Shown here: positions 43,269 to 51,163 of the stretch, one piece after another | How the letters are laid out: the number at the start of each line of letters is the position of its first letter | Numbering within the stretch: the first letter of the stretch is position 1 | From: JAAYCI01 sp964370295 | Lineage (GTDB): Bacteria; Bacillota; Clostridia; Oscillospirales; Ruminococcaceae | Reading direction: 5' to 3' | Assembly: GCA_964370295.1 (NCBI GenBank) | Contig: CAYJIR010000007.1 | Span: 1-64,000, forward strand | Length of the DNA stretch: 64,000 nucleotides | Translations under genes and position numbers: made by a program | The notes under the pieces: generated by a model | What the model saw: the letters and a program-made list of their open reading frames with translations, nothing else | Database searches by the model: none | What the model was told of the DNA's origin: nothing

Positions 43269-45188
43269 ATGAACAACGCTCTTATACGCATTGCGGCCAC
43301 TCATAGTGCATTGGAGGTGGCCAACTGTGAGCATCAGGCCACATGCATTATCCAAGCGGCCGAATCTGCTGCAAAAAAATACGTGCACATTTTGCTTTTT
43401 CCGGAATTAAGCCTAACGGGCTATACCTGCGGCGATTTATTTTTTCAAAAGCCTCTGCTGGAAAATACTCTACACGCTTTGCAGGAAATTTGCGAAAAAA
43501 CGGCCCATTTGTCTCTGCTTTTGGTGTTGGGGCTCCCTTTGCGTCATGAAGATAAGCTATATAATTGTGCTGCCTTTGTGCAGGGTGGTAAGGTATTGGG
43601 TTTTGTGCCAAAAACCCATGTGCCAAATTATGCCGAATTTTACGAATTGCGCCAGTTTAATAGTGGTATGGGGATAGACACTACGCTTTCCCTACCCTTT
43701 TTTGGGCAAGTACCTTTTTCTTCTCGTTTGTTGTTTTGCTGCGAAGAACTTTCCGACCTACGCGTAGCCGCCGAAATTTGTGAAGACCTTTGGGTGCCAT
43801 CGCCCCCCTGTGCAGAACATGCCAAGGCAGGCGCTACGGTGATTGTAAACCTAAGTGCCAGCAATGAAACCGTGGCCAAAGCAGATTACAGAAAACTACT
43901 GGTACAAAGCCAATCGGCACGTCTTTGTTGTGCTTATGCCTATGCGGATGCCGGGTATGGCGAATCCACTGGAGACATGGTGTTTTCCGGCCATCATCTC
44001 CTGTGCGAAAATGGGCGCATCTTAAGCGAGGCCCTCCCCTTTTCGCAAGAGCTTGCCTTAGCCGATATTGATGTGGAATTGCTTACACAAGAACGTTGCC
44101 GATTAAACACTTTTACAGGCACGGAGAATACGTATCGGCAGATACCTTTTCACATCACCGCTTCCGATAAAAGATTGTTGCGCAACATTTCAAAAACGCC
44201 ATTTGTGCCTTCTGCTGAGTCCACTTTAAAAGATCGCTGCGAAACCATATTAAATATACAGGCAGAAGGCCTTCGCAAACGCATTGCGCACACCACGGCC
44301 AAAACGGCTTTGCTGGGGATATCCGGAGGGCTAGACAGCACCTTGGCTCTTTTGGTGGCTGTACGCGCTTTTGACTTGCTTGAAAAAGATAAAGTCCATA
44401 TTATTGGCGTGGGTATGCCCGGCTTTGGCACCACCATCCGCACAAAGAACAATGCAAAAACACTTTGCGAGGCTTTATGTGTCACCTATAAAGAGGTGGA
44501 TATCACCCCCTCGGTTACACAACATTTTGCAGATTTGGAGCATCCCTTAGATGAGCACGATATAACATTTGAAAATGCACAGGCGCGTATGCGCACGTTG
44601 ATATTGATGGACATGGCAAACCAAAACAATGGGCTTGTGATAGGCACCGGGGATTTATCGGAACTTGCCTTGGGTTGGGCCACTTATAACGGAGACCACA
44701 TGAGCATGTATGGTGTGAATGCCGGTGTTCCCAAAACCTTGGTGCGTTCTTTGGTGGCGCACGAAGCCATGCGTTTGCCGCATTTAACTGCGGTGTTGCA
44801 AGATGTTTTAAACACCCCTGTAAGCCCGGAATTGTTGCCTCCAACAGGCGGCGAAATCAGCCAAAAAACCGAGCAAATTGTGGGGCCATACGAACTACAT
44901 GATTTCTTTTTGTTTTATATGTTGCGTCATGGTTTTTCTCCTGAAAAGATTCTTCGCTTTGCCTTGCATGCCTTTGGCTTGCAATACGAACGAGAAGAGA
45001 TATTGCACTGGATGGAAATTTTTTATCGGCGTTTTTTCAGCCAACAATTCAAGCGAAGTTGCATGCCCGATGGGCCGAAAGTGGGCTCTGTGGGGCTTTC
45101 TCCTCGGGGCGATTTTCGCATGCCAAGCGATGCTTGTGCGGCCGCTTTTCTTTTGCAAATTGAAGCGCTTAAAGTGGACACAATGTAA
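43269..45188 (+). CDS. nadE: Glutamine-dependent NAD synthetase
   Basis: A 639-residue fused enzyme that amidates deamido-NAD with ammonia from glutamine. The N-terminal nitrilase-like glutaminase (about 1-290) has the catalytic Glu in FPELSLTGYTCG, Lys in GFVPKTHVPNYAEFYE and Cys in AAEICEDLW near 172; the C-terminal ATP-pyrophosphatase domain has GISGGLDSTLAL near 351 (PP-loop SGGxDS) and LVIGTGDLSELALGWATY near 456. Length fits the long bacterial form. TAGGAG precedes the ATG. Confidence 0.95.
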   Translation: MNNALIRIAATHSALEVANCEHQATCIIQAAESAAKKYVHILLFPELSLTGYTCGDLFFQKPLLENTLHALQEICEKTAHLSLLLVLGLPLRHEDKLYNCAAFVQGGKVLGFVPKTHVPNYAEFYELRQFNSGMGIDTTLSLPFFGQVPFSSRLLFCCEELSDLRVAAEICEDLWVPSPPCAEHAKAGATVIVNLSASNETVAKADYRKLLVQSQSARLCCAYAYADAGYGESTGDMVFSGHHLLCENGRILSEALPFSQELALADIDVELLTQERCRLNTFTGTENTYRQIPFHITASDKRLLRNISKTPFVPSAESTLKDRCETILNIQAEGLRKRIAHTTAKTALLGISGGLDSTLALLVAVRAFDLLEKDKVHIIGVGMPGFGTTIRTKNNAKTLCEALCVTYKEVDITPSVTQHFADLEHPLDEHDITFENAQARMRTLILMDMANQNNGLVIGTGDLSELALGWATYNGDHMSMYGVNAGVPKTLVRSLVAHEAMRLPHLTAVLQDVLNTPVSPELLPPTGGEISQKTEQIVGPYELHDFFLFYMLRHGFSPEKILRFALHAFGLQYEREEILHWMEIFYRRFFSQQFKRSCMPDGPKVGSVGLSPRGDFRMPSDACAAAFLLQIEALKVDTM

Positions 45189-45204
45189 AAATATATGATA
45201 TAAT
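45175..45204 (+). promoter_or_regulatory. Promoter of the ABC/envelope operon
   Basis: A -35 TGGACA (45175-45180) inside the end of nadE, an 18-base spacer and perfect -10 TATAAT (45199-45204), about 55 bases ahead of the ABC ATPase start. Confidence 0.6.
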
Positions 45205-45257
45205 ACATTAATTTATTTTTTTGCACTTATTAAAAGTTGTAGAAAAAGGGGATATTT

Positions 45258-45989
45258 ATGGCATCCATCATCCGCACGGAAAACCTAAAAAAAATCTATC
45301 GAGTGGGCGAAGAAAAAGTAAGGGCTTTAAACGGGGTTGACATTAACATTGAGAGTGGAGAAATATGTTGCATCATAGGCACTTCAGGTAGCGGAAAATC
45401 CACTTTGTTAAACATGTTGGCTGGGCTGGAAAAACCCAGTAAAGGGCTTGTTGTGATCGCCGGAAAAAAAATCTCTAAAATGGATGAAAACCAATTGGCA
45501 CATTTTCGTCAAGAAAATTTAGGGTTTATTTTTCAAAGCTATAATTTATTGCCTCAGCTTACCGCCACTGAAAATGTGGCCATGCCCTTGATGTTTGCAG
45601 GTGTTTCGCGCGAAAAACGAGAAAAACGGGCAAGAAAAGAACTTATCGCCATGGGCCTTGGCGCCCGTTTGACGCATAAACCCTCAGAAATGAGTGGTGG
45701 CCAACAACAGCGGGTGGGCATCGCCAGGGCATTTGCAGGTGCACCCAAAGTTATTTTTGCAGACGAACCCACGGGCAACTTGGATACACACACCACAGTA
45801 CAAGTGCTACAAACCATGATCCAACGCTCGCGCGAGCATGGTATCACCTTTGTGATGGTGACGCACGAGCGCGAATTGTCTAACTGCGGCGATCGTATCA
45901 TACAGTTGAGTGATGGTAAAGTAATCAAAAATGAAGTGTTGGATGATGTCACCAAGGAAAACAATCGCAGACAGTTGTTTGGCACGTAA
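45258..45989 (+). CDS. ABC transporter ATPase, MacB/LolD type
   Basis: A 243-residue ATPase of the MacB/LolD/FtsE group. Walker A is GTSGSGKST near 42, the Q-loop FQSYNLL near 95, signature SGGQQQRVGIARAF near 150, Walker B VIFADEPTGNLDTH near 170 and the His switch MVTHERELS near 204. Such ATPases drive conformational work of FtsX-like permeases rather than classic import. The matching permease is two genes downstream, with a membrane-tethered extracellular protein between. Confidence 0.93.
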   Translation: MASIIRTENLKKIYRVGEEKVRALNGVDINIESGEICCIIGTSGSGKSTLLNMLAGLEKPSKGLVVIAGKKISKMDENQLAHFRQENLGFIFQSYNLLPQLTATENVAMPLMFAGVSREKREKRARKELIAMGLGARLTHKPSEMSGGQQQRVGIARAFAGAPKVIFADEPTGNLDTHTTVQVLQTMIQRSREHGITFVMVTHERELSNCGDRIIQLSDGKVIKNEVLDDVTKENNRRQLFGT

Positions 45990-46037
45990 AGATATCGGCA
46001 GCGTAAAAGTGAAAAAATTTTAAAAATGGGGGAAATT

Positions 46038-47555
46038 ATGTTTTCTGGTTTTCAAAAAAAGAGATGGGCACTTTCGGTTTTAAGTATTGTTTTGTTAGTG
46101 ACTTTCATGGTGTTTGGCATCGTAACCACTTTGTTTTTAGATGCCACTTCAGTTTTGGCAAGTGGTGATGTGGCATCCACAACATCGATGTCCACATCTT
46201 CCAGCATTTCTTCTTCAGACAGCTCTTCTGAACCAATAAACCAAAACAGTGATTTGATTATTGTTTCCTACACCACGCGTGTGAACGAGCAAATTGTCAC
46301 ACAAATCACACCGGGGATGATTTTCACTTTAGAGGTGCGTATACATGACCCTCGCATCACTTCACAAACAAACCCGCTCAACTTAGAAGTTTTACCACGC
46401 GGTAAAATGAATACTTCTTCTTTTACCCCCACAAATCCTGCGGCGGTTGCTGCCGGGCGTAACGGTTCTTATGCCAGCACCCCGGATGGTGGCTATGACT
46501 ACATCATGGATTTCGACATGGTGTATTCCGGAAACGGGAACACCTTCCAAGCAGATGTTTATTACGAAGGTCCCTTGGGCGATGTGGCCCCCCTTAAAAG
46601 CATTAACCTAACCCTAAACAACAGTGTTCCCACACCACCCAGTTCCAGCAGCGAGCCCATTATTTCCAGCAGCCAAGTGGTGCGTGGCACGGGTTTTGCC
46701 TTAAAAGATGCAAGCTATGGAGATTCCGGAATTTATGCCGGGCAAGAATTCACCCTTTCTATGACCATGCTGGCTACAAACGGAGCTAGCAATATAGAAA
46801 ACGTGAGTGCAACCATTGTGCCCGATCAGCATTTTTCTCTTGCTTCGGGTGCCTCTACCATTTATTTTGGAACGGCGAGCCCAAATCAAAACATTCCCCT
46901 AGAGTTTCATTTGAATGCGGCGGCCAACGCAGAGGATGGTAGCTACAAAATAACGGTTAATTTAACCGGGGTTTCCTCTTTAACCGGCGAAGCCGTGCAA
47001 GCCTCTGTGGATATCAGTGTTCCCGTGCAACAGCCCGACCGTTTTGTGCTTAATAACTTTGCCCCTATAGATTATATTTCGGCGGGCCCCGGTGATGGCA
47101 GCGGCTATATGTCTATAGAGCTCATCAACATGGGTAAAAGCATTGTGTCCAATGTGATTGTCTCGGTGGACAGTGAGGGTGTTTACACCGAAGAAGGCCA
47201 AGTGTATGTGGGCAATTTTGCGGCCGGTGCTAAAAATGGCGTGGATTTAACCTTGCTCAGCGACACCCCCGGCACGTATGATGTCACCTTGGTAATCAGC
47301 TACGAAAATGCGCGCGGCGAAGTAAACGAAATTCGTGAGCCATTTCAAATGGATGTGGGCGAAGCGATGATGGACGATAGTTTTTTCTTTGAAGTACCCA
47401 TAGAAGAAGAAACTTCAACGCCTGCTTGGCTTATTCTACTTCTTGTTTTGGGCGTTGTTTTAGTGGGTGGCATCCTTGCTTTTATCGTCATCAAAAAACG
47501 TCATAAGACCAAAAAAGATGCAGAGCTGGAGGATGACGACGATGAGGATCTCTGA
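46038..47555 (+). CDS. Membrane-tethered extracellular partner protein of the ABC operon
   Basis: A 505-residue protein with an N-terminal membrane/signal helix (about 8-32), a Ser/Thr-rich linker, repeated beta-sandwich-like extracellular segments (about 60-160, 205-315 and 315-440), a C-terminal helix (about 465-490, LILLLVLGVVLVGGILAF) and a basic then acidic tail (KKRHKTKK, EDDDDED). The repeated beta-rich segments resemble COG1361/CARDB-type surface domains; similarity is judged by eye only. The ATG at 46038 has GGGGGAA upstream; a start 12 bases earlier overlaps it. It overlaps the permease gene by 14 bases, so the two are translationally linked. It may be an adaptor or substrate receptor. 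Confidence 0.7.
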   Translation: MFSGFQKKRWALSVLSIVLLVTFMVFGIVTTLFLDATSVLASGDVASTTSMSTSSSISSSDSSSEPINQNSDLIIVSYTTRVNEQIVTQITPGMIFTLEVRIHDPRITSQTNPLNLEVLPRGKMNTSSFTPTNPAAVAAGRNGSYASTPDGGYDYIMDFDMVYSGNGNTFQADVYYEGPLGDVAPLKSINLTLNNSVPTPPSSSSEPIISSSQVVRGTGFALKDASYGDSGIYAGQEFTLSMTMLATNGASNIENVSATIVPDQHFSLASGASTIYFGTASPNQNIPLEFHLNAAANAEDGSYKITVNLTGVSSLTGEAVQASVDISVPVQQPDRFVLNNFAPIDYISAGPGDGSGYMSIELINMGKSIVSNVIVSVDSEGVYTEEGQVYVGNFAAGAKNGVDLTLLSDTPGTYDVTLVISYENARGEVNEIREPFQMDVGEAMMDDSFFFEVPIEEETSTPAWLILLLVLGVVLVGGILAFIVIKKRHKTKKDAELEDDDDEDL

Positions 47556-49041
47556 TCTTCTGCGTTTTAGCATAGACAATTTGCGCCGCCGTATTGGGCG
47601 CACCGTGCTTACGTTGATTGGCGTGGTGGTGGGTGTTTGTGCCATTGTTGTGATGGTGTCTATGGGTATAGCGGTTAGTGTTGCCACCGATGAGATGATT
47701 TCTTCTTGGGGCAATTTACATGTGATTACCGTTTCGCCTTCCATGGATTCTTCCAAAGAAAGCCCTGCGCTAGATCAAGCTATGGTAGATGAATTTGCAA
47801 GCATGGAACATGTGGTAGCTGCCACACCTATGTATTCCACCGGTGTTTTTAATGGAACTGTCGTGGCCGGAAACTCTAACCGCTACGAAACATTTTATTC
47901 TCCGCTATTGGGCATGATACCGGAGGCTATGGAACCTATGGACTATTCGCTGTTAACGGGGCGATATCCAACGGAAGGCCGTGCCAACAGCACCACTTTT
48001 GAGGTGGTGATAGGTTCTTCTGTGTTTTTTAATTTTTACGACACAACAAAAAGCCCAAACAATCCCAATTATACGGTTAATGCAGATATCCCCTCTTATG
48101 AAGAGAGTGGTGGTTTTCCTGCACCTTTAAACGGTCCTCAATATGATGAAAACGGGGTTCTCACCAATGCGGATGTCTTTTTCTTCGACCCCATGAATAC
48201 GCCAATCACTTATAAAATGCAATATGGAACAGACCCTGTAACCGGAGATAGTCTATATCAAGAATATACCTTTAACGTGGTGGGTGTTTTGGATTATGGC
48301 ACCGACTTCCAAATGAACTCGGCATTTGTTTTACCGGTGGAATCCATAAGAGCTTTAGAACAAAACTACTATCGCCTAAGTGGCACACGACCCACCGCCA
48401 CAACCAATATATTCGGGGGGCCTGCACTTCCGGTGGGAAGTTTTGATTCAGTGAAAGTAAAGGTGGACGATATCGACAACATGCCCGATGTAGAAAAAAT
48501 CATTTCCGATCTTGGCTTTCAAATCAGTTCCATGAGCCAAGACAGAGACAGGCTACAAGGCAGTGTGATGCAAACCCAATTTATGCTGGGTGGCCTAGCC
48601 GCCGTGTCTTTGTTTGTGGCGGCCTTAAATATCGCCAACACCATGACAATGGCCATTTACGAGCGCACGCGGGAAATAGGTGTTATGAAAGTTCTGGGCT
48701 GCAAACTCAGCTATATACGGGCCATGTTTTTAATAGAATCGGGTGCCATCGGTTTTGTGGGCGGTGTGATTGGTGTTCTTTTAAGTTACCTCATCAGCCT
48801 TTGTTTAAACTATCTGCCGCTTATTTTGGCAACTCTTGGTATCTCGGCCGATATTGATATCAGCTCCATGTTCGGTTTTAGCAGCGATTTTGCCACTTCC
48901 GGTTCCCAAATATCTTTAATAGAACCTTGGTTAGTGCTTTTGGCATTGGGTTTTTCCACTTGTGTGGGCCTTTTTTCGGGCCTGGCTCCGGCCAACCGTG
49001 CCATGAAGATTTCTTCCCTAGAGGCTATCCGACACGATTAG
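47542..49041 (+). CDS. MacB/FtsX-like ABC permease
   Basis: A 499-residue permease with the MacB topology: helix 1 at about residues 20-45 (TVLTLIGVVVGVCAIVVM), a large extracellular core domain (about 50-345), then three helices in the C-terminal FtsX domain (about 360-495) containing AIYERTREIGVMKVLGC near 375 and ending GLAPANRAMKISSLEAIRHD. The frame is open further upstream inside the previous gene; the ATG at 47542 follows GGAGG. It is the transmembrane partner of the ATPase at 45258. Export, mechanical regulation of a hydrolase or lipoprotein handling are all possible. Confidence 0.9.
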   Translation: MRISDLLRFSIDNLRRRIGRTVLTLIGVVVGVCAIVVMVSMGIAVSVATDEMISSWGNLHVITVSPSMDSSKESPALDQAMVDEFASMEHVVAATPMYSTGVFNGTVVAGNSNRYETFYSPLLGMIPEAMEPMDYSLLTGRYPTEGRANSTTFEVVIGSSVFFNFYDTTKSPNNPNYTVNADIPSYEESGGFPAPLNGPQYDENGVLTNADVFFFDPMNTPITYKMQYGTDPVTGDSLYQEYTFNVVGVLDYGTDFQMNSAFVLPVESIRALEQNYYRLSGTRPTATTNIFGGPALPVGSFDSVKVKVDDIDNMPDVEKIISDLGFQISSMSQDRDRLQGSVMQTQFMLGGLAAVSLFVAALNIANTMTMAIYERTREIGVMKVLGCKLSYIRAMFLIESGAIGFVGGVIGVLLSYLISLCLNYLPLILATLGISADIDISSMFGFSSDFATSGSQISLIEPWLVLLALGFSTCVGLFSGLAPANRAMKISSLEAIRHD

Positions 49042-49065
49042 TTCTTTTGCATTAAGGAGTACTTA

Positions 49066-50067
49066 ATGAAAAAAATTTCCAAAGGAAATCTGGTTTTATT
49101 GCTTGTTAATATCCTATTGTTGCTCGCTTTGTTGGTGTCGCTTGTTTCTGTGCTTTTGCCAAATGCCTCGGTGTCACAAAGCACCGGTATCGATACACCG
49201 CAGGCCGGTAGCAGCGTTAATACTGAAGTTTCCGAGCTGGATGCCTGGATAGCCAACATGAAGGATTTGGCACAGCAGCACGGTATCAGCACCTATTTTC
49301 TACAGCATCTTTTCCCGGATCAAATTGTATACACCACACAAGGGCAGTATTATTATGCCGATGTGGACGATACCTTGGCACAACACAGCTATGGCTGGGA
49401 TTATTTAAGCACCGATGAAAATGGTGTGTTGCATTATGCCGACCCCAATGGTCTACAAGGACTTGTGGGTATAGACGTTTCCAAATACCAAGGCGAAATT
49501 GATTGGCCCACGGTGAAAGAGCAAGGCATTCAATTTGCCATGCTACGCACGGGCTATCGGGGCTATGAAACCGGTGCCATTATGGAAGATGAAATGCTAG
49601 AAAGCTATTTGCAAGGAGCTAGTGAGGCAGGTATTCCCATCGGTTTGTATTTCTTTTCACAGGCAATCACCGTGGAAGAGGCCATAGAAGAGGCCGACTT
49701 TGCCATAGACGCCGCCGAAGGTTACCCCATACAATATCCCATTGTGTTTGATATGGAGGAAATTGCAGAAGGCCCATATCGCACCGAGTCTTTAAGCGCT
49801 GCCCAAATCACAGATATTGCCATCGCCTTTTGCGAGCGTGTTCGCGAACGTGGCTATACCCCCATGATTTATGGCAATGTGGGCTTTTTGCTGGGGCGTA
49901 TGGAATTGCAGCGCCTGCAAAACTATGATTTTTGGTTTGCACAATATCGTTCTATGCCCTATTATCCCTATCACTTCAGCATGTGGCAGTACACCCATCA
50001 AGGCAGCGTAGAAGGCATAGATGGAGATGTGGATTTAAACATCAGCTTTGTAGATTTTGCCGCATAA
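49066..50067 (+). CDS. GH25 family lysozyme, membrane anchored
   Basis: A 333-residue cell wall hydrolase. One N-terminal helix (about 8-30) anchors or secretes it, a linker region lies at about 35-120, and a glycoside hydrolase 25 domain covers about 130-330. Catalytic-site motifs are GIDVSKYQGEIDW near 135 and the DME of FDMEEIAEG near 229, with YGNVGF and WFAQYRS motifs following. GH25 enzymes cut the N-acetylmuramic acid-GlcNAc bond. It lies 24 bases after the permease, so the ABC complex may control or supply this enzyme, as FtsEX does for other hydrolases. That link is inference. Confidence 0.9.
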   Translation: MKKISKGNLVLLLVNILLLLALLVSLVSVLLPNASVSQSTGIDTPQAGSSVNTEVSELDAWIANMKDLAQQHGISTYFLQHLFPDQIVYTTQGQYYYADVDDTLAQHSYGWDYLSTDENGVLHYADPNGLQGLVGIDVSKYQGEIDWPTVKEQGIQFAMLRTGYRGYETGAIMEDEMLESYLQGASEAGIPIGLYFFSQAITVEEAIEEADFAIDAAEGYPIQYPIVFDMEEIAEGPYRTESLSAAQITDIAIAFCERVRERGYTPMIYGNVGFLLGRMELQRLQNYDFWFAQYRSMPYYPYHFSMWQYTHQGSVEGIDGDVDLNISFVDFAA

Positions 50068-50098
50068 GCAATGCCCGGTGAATACATACTAGATACAA

Positions 50099-50130
50099 AT
50101 GAAGACGTTTTGTTTTCGTCTTTATATTTT
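50099..50130 (+). terminator. Terminator after the GH25 gene
   Basis: A 9-bp stem (ATGAAGACG/CGTCTTTAT with one G-T pair), a 9-base T-rich loop, then TATTTT. It lies 32 bases after the lysozyme stop. Confidence 0.6.
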
Positions 50131-50158
50131 AGCGGTGCAAAAGCATAGCATCAAGATG

Positions 50159-50196
50159 GGCCCCATAAGAGTGGTTTTTAGCACTTTTATGGGGCC
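50159..50196. repeat. 15-bp hairpin, CCATAAAAG-type copy C
   Basis: GGCCCCATAAGAGTG pairs with CACTTTTATGGGGCC (one G-T pair) with an 8-base loop. The reverse strand reads CCATAAAAGTG, the core of the copies at 28434 and 51057. It may serve as a second terminator for the lysozyme operon. Confidence 0.6.
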
Positions 50197-50417
50197 TTAT
50201 ATTGCGGTGAGTCGGAATAAACTTCCTCAGAGCTTCATTTGGGAGGCATTCACTACATGTGACTCCCCTATCCATACAGACCAAAAGTTTAGAAAGAGTG
50301 TGTGATTGTTTACAAGCTTGTAATCTAATCCACACATTTCAACAGCTTATTCCATCCGATAAACAAATAATGACAAATTTCGTTGGTAAAAATGCCGATT
50401 TTGTAACCGTTTATTTG

Positions 50418-50446
50418 TTGATTCCTCCAGTTTTTTGTGATACAAT
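50418..50446 (+). promoter_or_regulatory. Promoter of the small lipoprotein gene
   Basis: A -35 TTGATT (50418-50423), 17-base spacer and -10 TACAAT (50441-50446). It lies about 100 bases ahead of the start. Confidence 0.6.
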
Positions 50447-50546
50447 CACTTATGTTCTCTGTGATGAATGTGCTTAACAGCACAATACAACACTTTGTGG
50501 AGAGAGAACGATTCAGTAAAATGTAAAATTAAAGGAGACCGACATC

Positions 50547-50735
50547 ATGAAAAAAGTACTTGGTATTTTGGCTCTATCCGCTACGATGGTAATGGCATTT
50601 GCCGCTTGTAGTTCTACAGCTGCCTCCAGCGAGGCCACAAGTGAAGCACCTGCTTCCAGCAGCATGGCTGCCTCCAGCATGGCTGCCTCCAGCATGGCTG
50701 ATTCCAGCATGGCCGATTCCAGCATGGCTGCCTAA
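50547..50735 (+). CDS. Small Ser/Ala/Met-repeat lipoprotein
   Basis: A 62-residue secreted lipoprotein candidate. It has a basic start MKKVLG, hydrophobic core and lipobox AFAAC with the Cys at about residue 21. The mature part is a low-complexity Ser/Ala/Glu stretch followed by five SSM[A]A/D units (SSMAA, SSMAA, SSMAD, SSMAD, SSMAA). The DNA is a tandem 15-base repeat of type TCCAGCATGGCTGCC, a likely slippage site. AAAGGAG precedes the start, and a terminator follows at once, then the assembly gap 70 bases later. No domain; function unknown. The copy number of repeats may be wrong in a short-read assembly. Confidence 0.75.
   Translation: MKKVLGILALSATMVMAFAACSSTAASSEATSEAPASSSMAASSMAASSMADSSMADSSMAA
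50637..50732 (+). repeat. Tandem 15-bp repeat coding for SSMA[A/D]
   Basis: Five near-identical in-frame 15-base units of type TCCAGCATGGCTGCC make up the end of the lipoprotein gene. Third positions vary little (GCT/GCC; GCC/GAT). Gain or loss of a unit would keep the frame. Confidence 0.8.
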
Positions 50736-50749
50736 ATCATTGTAATCAA

Positions 50750-50789
50750 AACAGCCAACCTCGTTTGTGGGGTTGGCTGTTTTATTGTC
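50750..50789 (+). terminator. Terminator of the lipoprotein gene
   Basis: AACAGCCAACC pairs with GGTTGGCTGTT, loop of about 10 bases, with a T-containing tail. An identical copy appears at 50905 across the N run (see the gap entry). Confidence 0.8.
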
Positions 50790-50804
50790 CTATGAAGGAT
50801 ATGC

Positions 50805-50904
50805 NNNNNNNNNNNNNNNNNNNNNNNNNNNNNNNNNNNNNNNNNNNNNNNNNNNNNNNNNNNNNNNNNNNNNNNNNNNNNNNNNNNNNNNNNNNNNNNN
50901 NNNN
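50805..50904. other. Assembly gap (100 N) with identical 55-bp flanks
   Basis: A run of exactly 100 Ns. The 55 bases on its left (50750-50804) and right (50905-50959) are identical, from AACAGCC to GATATGC. Two contigs ending in the same 55 bases are the usual sign of a short-read assembler using k-mers of that length, joined by a placeholder gap. The true distance is unknown and may be zero or hold extra repeat. No coding claim should be made across it. Confidence 0.9.
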
Positions 50905-51009
50905 AACAGCCAACCTCGTTTGTGGGGTTGGCTGTTTTATTGTCCTATGAAGGATATGCTCGATATATTTGAATTTCATGGGCACATCTGGTATGATAAA
51001 TAATGCCTG

Positions 51010-51039
51010 CTGAATAAACCCCTGTGGGGGTTTATTCAG
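51010..51039 (+). terminator. 13-bp perfect GC-rich hairpin
   Basis: CTGAATAAACCCC pairs exactly with GGGGTTTATTCAG with a 4-base loop. It lies in the gap between the N run and the PLC-like gene; the tail has no long T run, so terminator or repeat element are both possible. The 50960-51163 region has no gene but three hairpins (here, at 51043-51055 and at 51057-51098). Confidence 0.55.
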
Positions 51040-51056
51040 TCCTACCGCAAAATGCG

Positions 51057-51102
51057 GTGGCCATAAAAGTGCTCAGAAAAGCTCTTTTATGGGGGTATAC
51101 AG
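51057..51102. repeat. CCATAAAAG-type palindrome, copy B
   Basis: GGCCATAAAAG followed by CTCTTTTATGGGGGTATAC forms an imperfect hairpin (CCATAAAAG with CTTTTATGG). It resembles copy A near 28434 (GGCCATAAAAG with CTTATGGGGCATACC) and copy C at 50159. Confidence 0.5.
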
Positions 51103-51163
51103 GGATGTTTTACACTGTTTTTTATCCCACAAAAATTGCACTTCGAACAGGGAGGAATTTGCT

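Noticed and set aside
50513..50725. Antisense open frame with MLESA repeats
   Set aside because: It is the mirror of the 15-bp repeat of the lipoprotein gene; it has no ribosome site and lacks the promoter that the plus strand has.
50765..51003. Open frames reading through the N run
   Set aside because: They contain unknown residues for 100 Ns; the gap length is a placeholder, so no protein can be claimed.
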